A stretch of DNA of 33,844 nt from Fibrobacter sp. UBA4373 (GCA_002390045.1 DGSB01000084.1:1-33844), one strand, 5' to 3'. Positions 16,826 through 25,877 are shown, counted from the first letter of the stretch. The notes: generated from the letters alone by a model not told the origin. Program-made: numbers and translations.

Positions 16826-18520
16826 TCATTCACCAATGTCCTTGATCAAGAGCTGAATGCTCTTGCGGCCATTGTAAACGTTCCAGATCGGCTCGAAGGC
16901 AATCGAAATCTTTTTGTGCTGGCGTTCAATCAGTTTTTTGGCATTGGCCATTCCAAAGGCAATCGCCGAAAAAACCGGGCTTCCATGTTGGGAAAGCTTT
17001 AGCTGCAAATGCCCGCCACGAAGTTCCCGCAATTTTTCCACCTGAACATTTTCTGCAAACAGAATCGGGTACGGATTTTTTCCGCCGAAGGGTTCAAGTT
17101 CTTGAACGGCCGACATGAACGTCGGCGTGATTTCGTTCAAAGCGGCTGGAATGCGTTCCGAATTTTCTTCTTTCGCTTCTTCGCAAGCTTGGAAATTCTG
17201 ATCGTCGGCAAGCTTTTGCAAACGTTCCCGCAATTCCGGAATGTCTTCTTCCTTTAAGCTAAATCCTGCTGCATTCGCATGACCGCCCCAACGCAAAAAA
17301 AGATCCCGAACTTCGAACAACGCCTTGTGCCAGTTAAACCCTGGGACGGCTCGAGCCGAAGCCTGCGCAATTCCATTTTCCACAGTCAGCACGGCTGCCG
17401 GTCGATTAAAAGCTTGAGCGACTTTGGCAGAGACAATCCCAATTACACCCGGATGCCAGGATTTTCCATCCACAACCAGTACCCTAGGAATATCTTCCCC
17501 ATAGCGTTCCTTTACCCAGGCAATCGCCGCGGTCGAAATTTCAGCTTCCGTCTTTTTGCGCAAATCATTATACTTCGAAAGACGGTTTAAAATGGCCGAA
17601 GCTTCCGAAACGTTATCGCACAAAAGAAGTTCAAGCGCCGCATCCGGTTTATCCATACGACCCGGAGCGTTCATGATCGGCGCAATCCGGAACAGAACAT
17701 CTTGCCCACCCACACAAGGAGAGCTCTCTAGCTGCCGGCGGCAAAGTTCCTTGACGCCAGGCCATTTGCTGTTCATCAGCATCGAAAGTCCGCGCCGCGT
17801 CAAATAACGGTTTTCGGGCGTCATCTCGACGAGATCCGCCAAGGTTCCGAGAGCGACCAAGTCCAAATATTTTTCACCGGAACCCTTGTTCTCTTTTTTT
17901 AAAAGAGCATCGATGAATTTGTACGAAACTCCGGCTCCGCATAAAGACTTATTCGGGTAACCGCATTCTTCTTGGCAAGGATCGAGCAAAACATCGCTTG
18001 GGGGCAGTCCGTCTCCCGAGGGTTCATGGTGATCGATTACCATCACATGCATGCCCTTGGAATTTGCGTATTCAATTTCCGCATTGGCGGTAATGCCCGT
18101 ATCGACAGTCAAAAGATATTTGACGCCTTCGGAAAGCATTTGGTCGACGATTTCTTTCGAAAGTCCATAACCCGAACCTGTTCCAAACCGGCATGGCAAA
18201 TGCCAAGACGCATCGATCCCGATTTCCGAAAGGCCTCGTTTTAAAAGGGCCGTTCCCGTGAGACCGTCCATGTCATAATCGCCGAAAATGCAAAGTTTTT
18301 CGCCCGAAGCTTTGACCCGGTCAATCCAATCCAAGGCTTCTTTCATTCCATGCATCGGGGATTCTTCCGACAAAGGATCGAGCACATGCGAAGGGGAACT
18401 GTACAAACGTTCGTACGCTTGAGCTACCGAAACGACACCCCGCGACACAAGGATTCTCGCAAGCAAATGCGGAATGTCCAGTTTGTGCGCAATGGACGTC
18501 GATAACAGTTCCGCGTTCAT
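16826..18520 (-). CDS. recJ: Single-stranded-DNA-specific 5'-3' exonuclease RecJ
   Basis: 564 residues, the normal RecJ length. The ATG at 18520 overlaps the holB stop as ATGA. The DHH phosphoesterase domain shows FGDYDMDG (79-86), TVDTGI (138-143) and VIDHHEP (161-167), followed by a SLCGAGVSYKF core (192-202). The DHHA1 domain has SWHPGVIGIVSAKVA (354-368) and GGHANAAG (412-419). A C-terminal OB-like domain ends the protein. All metal-binding motifs are intact. RecJ resects DNA in recombination and repair. It is the last gene of a four-gene minus-strand run. Confidence 0.96.
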   Translation of the reverse strand: MNAELLSTSIAHKLDIPHLLARILVSRGVVSVAQAYERLYSSPSHVLDPLSEESPMHGMKEALDWIDRVKASGEKLCIFGDYDMDGLTGTALLKRGLSEIGIDASWHLPCRFGTGSGYGLSKEIVDQMLSEGVKYLLTVDTGITANAEIEYANSKGMHVMVIDHHEPSGDGLPPSDVLLDPCQEECGYPNKSLCGAGVSYKFIDALLKKENKGSGEKYLDLVALGTLADLVEMTPENRYLTRRGLSMLMNSKWPGVKELCRRQLESSPCVGGQDVLFRIAPIMNAPGRMDKPDAALELLLCDNVSEASAILNRLSKYNDLRKKTEAEISTAAIAWVKERYGEDIPRVLVVDGKSWHPGVIGIVSAKVAQAFNRPAAVLTVENGIAQASARAVPGFNWHKALFEVRDLFLRWGGHANAAGFSLKEEDIPELRERLQKLADDQNFQACEEAKEENSERIPAALNEITPTFMSAVQELEPFGGKNPYPILFAENVQVEKLRELRGGHLQLKLSQHGSPVFSAIAFGMANAKKLIERQHKKISIAFEPIWNVYNGRKSIQLLIKDIGE

Positions 18521-19638
18521 CGTTTGTATCCTTCAAACAAACCAATGGAAAGCGTCTGCAGGGCAACGATCGCGGAATTTTTTCGGCCTGCAATTTTTGC
18601 CGCTGTCGAATTGACATCGAGAATCGCCTTCTCGATCGCTTCTGCGCCAAAGCGTCCCAAATCCAATCGTTCAAGACTCTCTCGGCGATCCACTAAACGT
18701 ACCGGTTCTTTCGCCATCAGACGAAGAGCGTCATTCAGCATAAAGGCAAGGAAGTCGAGCATCATGACAGCCGCATCGGCAGCCGCCGCACCGCGGGGGA
18801 ACGCCTTGTCCAGTTCAAAGAACAAGTCGGAATAATTTCCTTCCACACTGTCCTTTAAGAATTCAAACGCGAGAGTCTCGTTTTCGGCAATGCTTTCATT
18901 ATAGTACATGGCCATACCCGGCGAACCGAGAGACATGCCAAGCGCATCCGGAGAAAGACTTTCCCCAGTCGTATTCTTGACAATTTCTTCCACTTCCGCT
19001 ATCGAAAGGGGCGGCAACCGCAAACTTAAGCAGCGACTGCGGATCGTCTGCAACAAACGTCCAGCTACCGAAGACGTCAGAATAAAGTATGTATTCGTCG
19101 GCACTTCTTCTAGCGTTTTCAAAAGAGCATTCGCCGCCGCTTCATTCATTCGGTCCGCTTCGGCAATGATCACCACTCGTACGCCTTCACTTGCACGAGA
19201 AAATTGCGACATCATGCTACGGATCTGGTCGACCGAAATCTGGGCTACGCTAGAAATAATGGAAGTCGAATACGGGTTTTTGAATATCTCGGCGACATAG
19301 CCCGCCTTGTAATCTTCGACGGTCTTCGCCTTGGAGTTTTCGCTGGCCGAACTTGCCGACTTCGCATTCGCTTCGGCAGTTTCTAGAGGGATCACCCAGC
19401 TTTGGACATTCCCTGGGTCCATCGCCAATTTGCAGCCAAAACAGTGTCCACAGGGAGCCGTCTCCGAATCTGTGCAGCAAAGGGTTTTGGCAAGTTCAAT
19501 GGCAAGCGCTTTTTTTCCGATTCCGCGTTCGCCTTCGATCAGCACTGCCTGCGGGAATCGATTTTCAACAAGCGCATTTTCGAGGAGCTGTCGAGCGCCT
19601 TTCTGAGATTCCGGACCTTGCAAACAATACTTCGTCAT
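18517..19638 (-). CDS. holB: DNA polymerase III delta-prime subunit (clamp loader)
   Basis: 373 residues from the ATG at 19638, which overlaps the envC-like stop as ATGA; an in-frame ATG 15 bases upstream is also possible. The AAA+ domain has Walker A GERGIGKK (36-43) and a four-cysteine zinc site with the last three at 63, 66 and 69 (CGHCFGC). Later come VVIIAEADRMNEAAANALLKTLEE-like sequence and the IRSRC sensor segment typical of clamp-loader subunits. A low-complexity Ala/Ser/Asn insert at about 87-105 sits between the zinc module and the rest of the domain and is not usual. The protein helps load the sliding clamp at replication forks. A DnaX-type gamma/tau identity is less likely given length and context. 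Confidence 0.9.
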   Translation of the reverse strand: MTKYCLQGPESQKGARQLLENALVENRFPQAVLIEGERGIGKKALAIELAKTLCCTDSETAPCGHCFGCKLAMDPGNVQSWVIPLETAEANAKSASSASENSKAKTVEDYKAGYVAEIFKNPYSTSIISSVAQISVDQIRSMMSQFSRASEGVRVVIIAEADRMNEAAANALLKTLEEVPTNTYFILTSSVAGRLLQTIRSRCLSLRLPPLSIAEVEEIVKNTTGESLSPDALGMSLGSPGMAMYYNESIAENETLAFEFLKDSVEGNYSDLFFELDKAFPRGAAAADAAVMMLDFLAFMLNDALRLMAKEPVRLVDRRESLERLDLGRFGAEAIEKAILDVNSTAAKIAGRKNSAIVALQTLSIGLFEGYKR

Positions 19639-20867
19639 TTTCTTCTCAACCATTGCAAAGGATCGACCGTATCGGTACCTTCGCTAACTTGGAAGTACAA
19701 TTTAATTCCATTTAGCGATCCTATATCGCCGACCGTACCAATATCTTGGCAATTTTTGACTTTATCGCCTTCTTTGACACGAATCGCGCTCATATGACCG
19801 TACACAGAATAGACGCCACCTTCATGCTCTAGGATCACAGTAGGTCCACGGCCATCGATTTCGGTCACCATCGCCACAGTTCCAGCCGCCGCCGCTTTGA
19901 CTTTTTCACCTTTCTTGCCACGGATTTCGGCGCCTAAATTTCGCGTCATGATATGCAAAACAGGATGTTCATGCATTCCATATTCGCTGATGACAGATCC
20001 GTTTAACGGCATGCACTTCGGACCAACCGGTTTTACAGGCTCCTTGGGAAGCTTGACCAGTTTCTTTCCGGACTTATCCGATTTTTTCGTTTTCTGTTTT
20101 GCCTTCTTCGCTTGAGCGAGTTCCCTCTCGCGCTTTTTTTCGAGCTGCCGGATTAGCGAAAGCATCATCTTTTGATTGCGCTCGATTTCTTGAATGGCCT
20201 TGCGCTGCAGGTTCTTACTTTTTTGAACGGTCGCAAGGACATTCCCCTGCGTCTGAATCTGATTTTTCAAGCCTTCTTCTTCCGCCGCTTTTTTGCTTTG
20301 CAGCGTTTGAAGTTCCGAAAGGCGAGCGGATGCTTCTCTCTTTTTCAAAGCCCTTTCCCGCAAAAGCCAAGAGAGCCTTTCCACCTTTTCCCTATCTTCC
20401 GAAAGCAGACGGTTCACGTAATAAATTTGCCCTTCCGGAGAGGTTTCGCCCCGAAGAGCGGCAAGGATGCCTTCGAGGGCTCCATAGCTTCCGTGAATGT
20501 AAAGTTCCCGGATGCGAAGTCGCATGGCCGCATTTCGACGATCGATTTCGCGGTCCAAAGAATCCAATTCGCGATTGAGTTCCGAAAGGGATGTTTTGAC
20601 GGTCGATTCATTTTTGGCAAGCAGTTGAACGTATTCCTTGGTGCGGTTCAAGTTTTCGTCGAGAAGGGCGATCGTATTCAGCACGCCCTTTTCTTCGGAT
20701 TCCAGAAGCTTTACCTTTTTACGCTGCTTGGCAAGGTTCGATTCAAGCTTCTTCAATTCCGCACGTTGCGTCGCCAGCTGCGAACTCGTAGACTTCTTGG
20801 CGGCAAAAGCAGGCGCCACCACAAGCGTTACCAGCATCCATAAAAGTATCAGGCGAAAAAGAGACAT
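19635..20867 (-). CDS. envC: EnvC-like murein hydrolase activator (degenerate LytM/M23)
   Basis: 410 residues. A signal peptide (to about residue 22) is followed by a long coiled coil (about 25-250), a Lys-rich linker and a C-terminal LytM domain (about 285-410). The zinc ligands of active M23 peptidases are missing: the usual HxGxD region reads NLGAE (310-314) and the HLHFE motif reads KLYFQV (389-394), although His358 in VYGHMS remains. Such degenerate domains in EnvC and its relatives do not cut peptidoglycan but activate amidases at the division site, and EnvC is known to be recruited by FtsEX. The ftsX gene is 11 bases upstream, which supports the same partnership here. Its stop overlaps holB. 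Confidence 0.9.
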   Translation of the reverse strand: MSLFRLILLWMLVTLVVAPAFAAKKSTSSQLATQRAELKKLESNLAKQRKKVKLLESEEKGVLNTIALLDENLNRTKEYVQLLAKNESTVKTSLSELNRELDSLDREIDRRNAAMRLRIRELYIHGSYGALEGILAALRGETSPEGQIYYVNRLLSEDREKVERLSWLLRERALKKREASARLSELQTLQSKKAAEEEGLKNQIQTQGNVLATVQKSKNLQRKAIQEIERNQKMMLSLIRQLEKKRERELAQAKKAKQKTKKSDKSGKKLVKLPKEPVKPVGPKCMPLNGSVISEYGMHEHPVLHIMTRNLGAEIRGKKGEKVKAAAAGTVAMVTEIDGRGPTVILEHEGGVYSVYGHMSAIRVKEGDKVKNCQDIGTVGDIGSLNGIKLYFQVSEGTDTVDPLQWLRRK

Positions 20868-20878
20868 CCAGACTTCGC

Positions 20879-21763
20879 CTAGTTTTCAATCGCATCCCGC
20901 TTTAAGAATTCGCGGACGCTTCGATAACTCGAATAGACAGAAACAAGTGTTACAGCGACCACGACCAAAAGAAGTAGTACGCTATAGCCCGACAGGTAAT
21001 AGCCCAAAACCGGAATTTCCTTCACTAAAGAACGTTCCGCAAAGCCAAGCAGCAACGCCGCAACGCCACTGGCAAAAACACCCTGCATGACCCCTTCAAG
21101 CAAAAACGGGAATTCAATGAAAAACGCAGAGCCTCCCGCATACTTGATGTTTTCCACCAAAAGCTTTCTCGAAAAAAGAGAAAGCCGGACCGCATTTCCA
21201 ATAATCAAGAATAACGTCACAAAGATCAGGGCGGTTGTCGCAATCGGCCAAAAGATCATCGAAAACTTCCACTCCGAAATTCTATCTACAAAGTCCACCG
21301 GAGATTCCACCGCGTCAAAAGACGGGTTGTTTTCTAAGCTCAAAACGACTTCATGCAAAAGAGCGGGCTCCCGATAACGAGGGGCAAGAGTCATCACAAA
21401 CGAAGCGGGCAACGGATTTCCGTTCACGAGCGAAAGCATCTCGTCCGAAAAGTGCTTCTTAAAATCCTGCATGGCAGAGTCTGGACTTTTGTAGACAACC
21501 GTCTCAAATTGTTTGATTTGGAACAACTCATTTTGCAGTTTTTCGAGTGAATCCGGCGAGACCGGATTTTTCAGGAAGACTTCTACCCGATACAGCCGAT
21601 CCTCAACGTGCGAAAGGCGATAAGAGCCCAGCAAAGACGCCAAGGAAAGCCCCAAAAGGATTGAGCAAAGGAAAATCGTCACCAAAGACGGAAAGACAAC
21701 TGTATGATGTTCTTTCCATCCTCGAAACGCCTCGGATATTAGATAACGGATCTGACTGAACAC
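20879..21763 (-). CDS. ftsX: Cell division protein FtsX
   Basis: 294 residues. The start is GTG at 21763, with no visible Shine-Dalgarno sequence. It has the FtsX layout: a cytoplasmic N-terminus (FSQIRYLISEAFRGWKEH), a first membrane helix at about 23-45, a periplasmic domain (46-165) containing the VEVFLK and DFVDRI segments, then three more helices at about 168-195, 220-242 and 262-283. FtsX with the ATPase FtsE transmits ATP hydrolysis to periplasmic EnvC-type activators. No ftsE is next to it: the upstream neighbour is the divergent YbbR-like gene. It heads a run with envC-like, holB and recJ. Confidence 0.93.
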   Translation of the reverse strand: MFSQIRYLISEAFRGWKEHHTVVFPSLVTIFLCSILLGLSLASLLGSYRLSHVEDRLYRVEVFLKNPVSPDSLEKLQNELFQIKQFETVVYKSPDSAMQDFKKHFSDEMLSLVNGNPLPASFVMTLAPRYREPALLHEVVLSLENNPSFDAVESPVDFVDRISEWKFSMIFWPIATTALIFVTLFLIIGNAVRLSLFSRKLLVENIKYAGGSAFFIEFPFLLEGVMQGVFASGVAALLLGFAERSLVKEIPVLGYYLSGYSVLLLLVVVAVTLVSVYSSYRSVREFLKRDAIEN

Positions 21764-21768
21764 GCAGA

Positions 21769-21776
21769 CGAATATA
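21769..21776 (-). promoter_or_regulatory. Putative -7 box (TATATTCG) for the ftsX operon
   Basis: On the minus strand TATATTCG ends five bases before the ftsX GTG. It deviates from TAnnTTTG at one position. Together with the missing Shine-Dalgarno sequence it suggests a leaderless transcript. Confidence 0.3.
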
Positions 21777-21788
21777 ACTTTTTATAAC

Positions 21789-21796
21789 TATTTTTG
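21789..21796 (+). promoter_or_regulatory. Putative -7 box (TATTTTTG) for the ybbR-tsaD operon
   Basis: TATTTTTG is an exact TAnnTTTG match ending eight bases before the ATG at 21805. The gap to the divergent ftsX start is only 41 bases, so the two promoters must be nearly back to back. Confidence 0.45.
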
Positions 21797-21804
21797 GATA
21801 AGAG

Positions 21805-22827
21805 ATGAAACACATCGGTCTTAAAATCATCGCCTGTATTTTTGGCATTGCCCTGTGGTTTTATGTCGTGTCCGCGCGAGTCACGGAAATCGACATTCAA
21901 GTGCCACTCGTTTTTACTCGTTTACCCGAAACGCTCGCCATCGCCTCGAGACCTGCTCAAAAGATCACGATTACCGTCAGCGGAACCGCAATCGACCTGA
22001 TTCGTTTAAAAGCCTCGCATGAATCGGCAGCGAAAATTCTTGTCGATTTGCACGACGCCCAATTAGGGCTTGAACGGATTATTCTTTCCGAAGAAAACTT
22101 TATCGCTCCGGATTTTCCCAAAGTCCATTACTTGAGCGCAAACCAAATTGCCGCTTTGGAAGTGGAAATCGATACGCGCATTTCAAGATCCATCCCCGTG
22201 CATTTAAAAGGTTCTTTCGACGCCAAAGATGGCTACACCATCATCGGTGTTCCGACGCCTAACCCGGATACGATTCTCATTTCGGGAGCCCGTGAAGCGC
22301 TTACCCGAATTTTTGAAATCACAACAGAAGAAGTCACCAAGCAGAATCTGGATGCCGACGCGACATTCCACATTCCTCTAGATTTTTCCAAATTGCCTCC
22401 TTACGTGACTCCTAGCGATAGCATCGCCAAGGTTCCGGTTTCCGTTCAGCCTTTAGACCGCAAATCCTTTGTCCGAATTCCTGTTCAGCTGATCGGCCAA
22501 TATGACCGTTCCCTCTACGCTCTCGAACCTTCCATGGCGACAGTCGAAGTCTCAGGCGGCCAAGGAGTGCTTTCCAAGCTTCAAAAGCAAGATATTATGC
22601 TTCTCATCGAATTCAACCGCTTTGCGATTGAAGATGCCGACAGTCTTGAACCGACCGTCCGAATCAACAGCGATGTCAAAAGCTTCCAGGTTCGTCCCGA
22701 AAAGTTTTATCTAAAAAAGAAAGCGCCTGTTGTTGAAAAGAAAGCTCCACAAAGCGATTCGACAACGCTTTCTGCAAGCGCACCGGCAGATACCCAAAAG
22801 ACAGTGCAAACGGAGATAGCAAAATGA
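21805..22827 (+). CDS. YbbR-like domain-containing membrane-anchored protein
   Basis: 340 residues from ATG 21805. One N-terminal helix (about 4-24, GLKIIACIFGIALWFYVV) anchors a long extracytoplasmic region. That region contains YbbR-type beta repeats, about 28-120, 125-205 and 215-310 by pattern (for example ISRSIPVHLKGSF and FVRIPVQLIGQY). A Lys/Ser/Ala-rich tail closes it. In Firmicutes YbbR (CdaR) proteins regulate the cyclic-di-AMP synthase CdaA and are encoded next to it; no such gene is adjacent here, so the function is open. The stop overlaps tsaD as ATGA, which implies coupled translation. Confidence 0.75.
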   Translation: MKHIGLKIIACIFGIALWFYVVSARVTEIDIQVPLVFTRLPETLAIASRPAQKITITVSGTAIDLIRLKASHESAAKILVDLHDAQLGLERIILSEENFIAPDFPKVHYLSANQIAALEVEIDTRISRSIPVHLKGSFDAKDGYTIIGVPTPNPDTILISGAREALTRIFEITTEEVTKQNLDADATFHIPLDFSKLPPYVTPSDSIAKVPVSVQPLDRKSFVRIPVQLIGQYDRSLYALEPSMATVEVSGGQGVLSKLQKQDIMLLIEFNRFAIEDADSLEPTVRINSDVKSFQVRPEKFYLKKKAPVVEKKAPQSDSTTLSASAPADTQKTVQTEIAK

Positions 22828-23834
22828 TTTGGCTCGGAATTGAATCCAGCTGCGACGAAACCGCCTGCGCAATTTTACGCGACGATCCGCTTGAAATTTT
22901 ATCGAACCCGCTTTACAGCCAAATTCAGGAACATGCCAAATATGGCGGAGTCGTTCCCGAAGTCGCTGCGCGCGCTCACTTGGAAAAGATCACGACCATT
23001 TGCCAAGAAGCGATCCGCGAGGCAAAGATTTCTCTCAAAGATATTGACGCGATCGCTTTTACCCGCGGACCAGGACTGATGGGTCCTCTGCTCGTCGGAG
23101 CGAGTTTTGCCCGCGGACTCGCCCGCGATCTGAACATCCCGGCTTACGGCATCAACCATTTGGAAGGACACCTCTCTGCTGCATGGCTGACCGAACAGGA
23201 CTTGGAACCTCCTTATTTGACCCTCACCGTTTCAGGCGGCCACACGGAACTTGTTGTAGAAGAACCGGGTTTCAAGTACACGCTCCTCGGCAGAACTCGC
23301 GATGACGCCGCCGGAGAAGCCTTTGACAAAAGCGGAATCTTAATCGGGCTTCAATACCCAGCTGGCTCTACCATCGGGAAGCTCGCCAAGGGCAAGAACC
23401 GCAAATTCCACAACTTCCCCCGCGCTCTCAAAAACGAAGACAACGGAGAATTCTCCTTTAGCGGGCTCAAGACCGCAGTCCGCAGATTCGTGGAATCGAA
23501 TTCGCCGGAATATATTCAAGAAAATCTTGGCGACATCGCCGCTTCTCTCGAAGATGCGATTATCGACAGCCTTGTTTCAAAAACGATCTGGGCACTCAAA
23601 AAGACAGGGCTTAAAACCTTGATCGTGGGCGGCGGAGTTTCTGCAAATGGACTTCTCCGAGAACGCCTTGGCAAATATTGCGAAAGCCATGGCATCCGTC
23701 TTGCCTTCCCGACGCTTTATAACAGCACCGATAACGGAGCCATGATTGCTGCTGCAGCCATCCGCCGCGCCCGTGCTGGAATGCTTCCCGAAACATCCAC
23801 CGAAGTCAAACCGTGGCTTCCTCTTGCCATGTAA
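22824..23834 (+). CDS. tsaD: tRNA threonylcarbamoyladenosine transferase TsaD
   Basis: 336 residues, the normal length. GIESSCDETACA (5-16) is the family N-terminal signature. NHLEGH (111-116) supplies the metal-binding histidines. SGGHTELV and FSFSGLKTAVRR follow, and STDNGAMIAAAA is near the C-terminus. TsaD carries out the transfer step that makes t6A at position 37 of ANN-decoding tRNAs, with partners TsaB and TsaE that are not in the window. The ATG overlaps the ybbR stop by four bases. The start of the small exported protein lies ten bases downstream. Confidence 0.97.
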   Translation: MIWLGIESSCDETACAILRDDPLEILSNPLYSQIQEHAKYGGVVPEVAARAHLEKITTICQEAIREAKISLKDIDAIAFTRGPGLMGPLLVGASFARGLARDLNIPAYGINHLEGHLSAAWLTEQDLEPPYLTLTVSGGHTELVVEEPGFKYTLLGRTRDDAAGEAFDKSGILIGLQYPAGSTIGKLAKGKNRKFHNFPRALKNEDNGEFSFSGLKTAVRRFVESNSPEYIQENLGDIAASLEDAIIDSLVSKTIWALKKTGLKTLIVGGGVSANGLLRERLGKYCESHGIRLAFPTLYNSTDNGAMIAAAAIRRARAGMLPETSTEVKPWLPLAM

Positions 23835-23844
23835 GGATCCGTCT

Positions 23845-24240
23845 ATGAAATGGAGAAGTGCGCTTTTGGCTTTTACCCTGACCAGTTCCGCTGTTTTCGC
23901 AGCGAACGATCCGGTGATTTTTCAGCCAAAAAAGGCTTCTCAAATTTCTAACGTGGATACCACGCATGCCAATTCCATTCAATTCGACGTCAGCATTTTT
24001 GGCGAAGGCGCAATCGGTTCCATGTACATTCTTTGGGATGACGTGGATCTTTCTGTCGAAGTCAAAGAGCTATTGACCAAGCACGAGTTCCGCAACAACG
24101 AATACTTTATGCAGAATATCGACCGCGAACAATTTGAACAGGAACGCATGCTGCAACTTTTCGAAGACAAAAAGCGAGAATACTTCCGCATCTTCCCTTC
24201 CGAAATTCTCAAAGAAAAGGAAGACGAAGAAAACGAATAA
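23845..24240 (+). CDS. Small exported protein of unknown function
   Basis: 131 residues from the ATG at 23845, which has AAGGA nine bases upstream; the open frame extends further up inside tsaD but that part is in a different frame from tsaD and is not coding. A signal peptide (MKWRSALLAFTLTSSAVFAA) has a likely cleavage after VFA. The mature part is beta-like for about 50 residues (IQFDVSIFGEGAIGSMYILW) and then strongly charged and helical, ending in Glu/Asp (KEKEDEENE). It has no cysteine. I do not recognise it. It is the last gene before a terminator and may be co-transcribed with ybbR and tsaD. Confidence 0.8.
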   Translation: MKWRSALLAFTLTSSAVFAANDPVIFQPKKASQISNVDTTHANSIQFDVSIFGEGAIGSMYILWDDVDLSVEVKELLTKHEFRNNEYFMQNIDREQFEQERMLQLFEDKKREYFRIFPSEILKEKEDEENE

Positions 24241-24263
24241 TAGTCCCGAAGCCGTCTAAACAG

Positions 24264-24292
24264 AAAAAGGTTCGCAGAACGCGAACCTTTTC
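24264..24292. terminator. Bidirectional intrinsic terminator
   Basis: GGTTCGC (24269-24275) and GCGAACC (24281-24287) form a stem with a five-base loop, extended by AAAA/TTTT. It lies between the converging exported-protein gene and the carbohydrate-binding lipoprotein gene and can act in both directions. Confidence 0.88.
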
Positions 24293-24310
24293 ATGGATTG
24301 ATTCAAAGAT

Positions 24311-25828
24311 TTATTCGGCAACACAACTGGATGCGACAAAAGAATTTCCATCGAAAGTGAATGCGCATACCGATGCCCCGTCCGCATACACCGTATAAGT
24401 CCCTGCGGAGAAGTCTGCGGAAGACGCATAGATCGACGAAATCTTTTTACCCGCTACAGCAGAATAGATTGTCGTTCCGGAAGCGTTTTCAATCGTCACC
24501 AACGCTCCGCTTGCAATTTCTGCAGGGAGTTCACTCGCAACGGTATATACCGACGCTTCGGTCGGGACCATCGTTTCTACATAGCCACCGCCAAGTCCAA
24601 ACCAGCTTCCGCCAGACACCGCCATCACGCTTGTCGAAACGAACGGTTTGGAGCTCTTGGTAATCGTTGCGGAACCGCCACGCAGGTACATCGCCGCCTT
24701 GGCGTTGAAGCCTTCATCGCCCGATTCCACGGTAAATTCACCGCCATAAACCATCACAGTCGCAGCCTGCACAGCATCATCCGTCGAATGGATGGTATAA
24801 GATCCTCCGGAAATCGAATCCGTGTAGAAAGCCTTTATTCCGCTATTTCCCACATCCATCGTGTAATTTCCGGCCTTGATACAGATACGTCCCTTCGCTA
24901 AATCCGTTTCCTTATCCGAAACAATGCCCGAGCCATCACCGGTACGAAGATAATAGGTACCGCCTTCATTAATGCGCACAGAGCCTTTGCCCTTCAAGGC
25001 ATTATTGACCGTGTTCACATAAATCGTCGGGTTATCATTAATCACAAGATCCGCTTTTGTATGGATTCCGTTGTTGAAATTTCCGGTGACATACAAAGTT
25101 CCGTTGCCTTTGATCGTCAAATCTTCACGGCCATAAATACACGCCTTCGGAACGGAATCCTGTTCTGTATATTCACCGACAGACATGTAAGCGTAATGGC
25201 GCGCATCGGAAAGAACGTTCACAGAACCTTCCGCCAGTTCGAGCTTCAATTTATCTCCCGAAACCAAGAAGAGCGGTGCGTTTTCGGAATTTCCAAGCAT
25301 GACGCCGTTAAAGACGAATTCAACCGTGGAATTTTCATCGGCCGCTACGAGAATTTGGCCATCGCTCATGGAACCGCTGAACACGTAAAGTCCCGCGCTT
25401 CCGACAACCAGTTTATTCTCCGCAACCGAAATCGATTTCGTACCCGCATTCGTCACCGAGAATCCGCTTTCAGACAGAGTCACGATAACAGCGGAATCCG
25501 GGGCCGAATACGCAGCGGCTGTCGGAGAAGTCGGGGTATCCCAAGTGAGCCAAGTGCTCGTGCTGAGCGTATCCGTATCTGTCGCCGTCGATTCGTCAGA
25601 ATCGCTATCGGAAGCCGAAGAGATACCGGCCGCGCTCGAAGTCACGCCATCGGCAGAAGAAGATTCTGTTGAAGTTCCAGAAGAAGACTCTTCGATTACG
25701 CTTGCGACGCTGCTCGATGAATCCACATCATTTGCACTCGTTCCCGAATCCGAAGAGGAACATGCCGCGAGAAAGGCAAAAGCCGACGCAGCGCAAACCC
25801 ATTTGAGAGAAGACATTTTTTGCTTCAT
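24311..25828 (-). CDS. Carbohydrate-binding lipoprotein, Cthe_2159-type beta-helix (paralog 1)
   Basis: 505 residues from the ATG at 25828 with GAGG seven bases upstream. The lipobox is FLAAC with the cysteine at residue 23. A Ser/Asp/Thr linker reaches about residue 92. The domain that follows matches the Cthe_2159 family: GLYVFSGSMSDGQILVAA, VEFVFNGVML, then repeated turns with conserved cores (EDLTIKGNGTLYVTGNFNNGI-like, ISGGSYTIHSTDDAV-like, GGEFTVESGDEGF-like). In that family the repeats form a right-handed parallel beta-helix that binds calcium, and the founder protein from Clostridium thermocellum binds polygalacturonate. The acidic turns (STDDA, SGDEG) fit calcium sites. A beta-rich tail with two cysteines ends the protein. 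Outer-membrane display for pectin capture is a reasonable inference. Confidence 0.82.
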   Translation of the reverse strand: MKQKMSSLKWVCAASAFAFLAACSSSDSGTSANDVDSSSSVASVIEESSSGTSTESSSADGVTSSAAGISSASDSDSDESTATDTDTLSTSTWLTWDTPTSPTAAAYSAPDSAVIVTLSESGFSVTNAGTKSISVAENKLVVGSAGLYVFSGSMSDGQILVAADENSTVEFVFNGVMLGNSENAPLFLVSGDKLKLELAEGSVNVLSDARHYAYMSVGEYTEQDSVPKACIYGREDLTIKGNGTLYVTGNFNNGIHTKADLVINDNPTIYVNTVNNALKGKGSVRINEGGTYYLRTGDGSGIVSDKETDLAKGRICIKAGNYTMDVGNSGIKAFYTDSISGGSYTIHSTDDAVQAATVMVYGGEFTVESGDEGFNAKAAMYLRGGSATITKSSKPFVSTSVMAVSGGSWFGLGGGYVETMVPTEASVYTVASELPAEIASGALVTIENASGTTIYSAVAGKKISSIYASSADFSAGTYTVYADGASVCAFTFDGNSFVASSCVAE

Positions 25829-25859
25829 AATAACCTCACGCTTTTAATATATCCGCAAA

Positions 25860-25877
25860 GTGGGAAAACATTCCCAC
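25860..25877. promoter_or_regulatory. Inverted repeat GTGGGAA-N4-TTCCCAC upstream of paralog 1
   Basis: A perfect 7-bp dyad with an AACA centre lies 32-49 bases upstream of the paralog 1 ATG. TTCCCA and TGGGAA elements also occur upstream of paralog 2. It overlaps the likely promoter position and could be an operator. Confidence 0.4.

Noticed and set aside
20099..20843. Two plus-strand frames opposite the envC-like gene
   Set aside because: They are Phe/Arg-rich mirrors of a Lys/Glu coiled coil, a common artefact.
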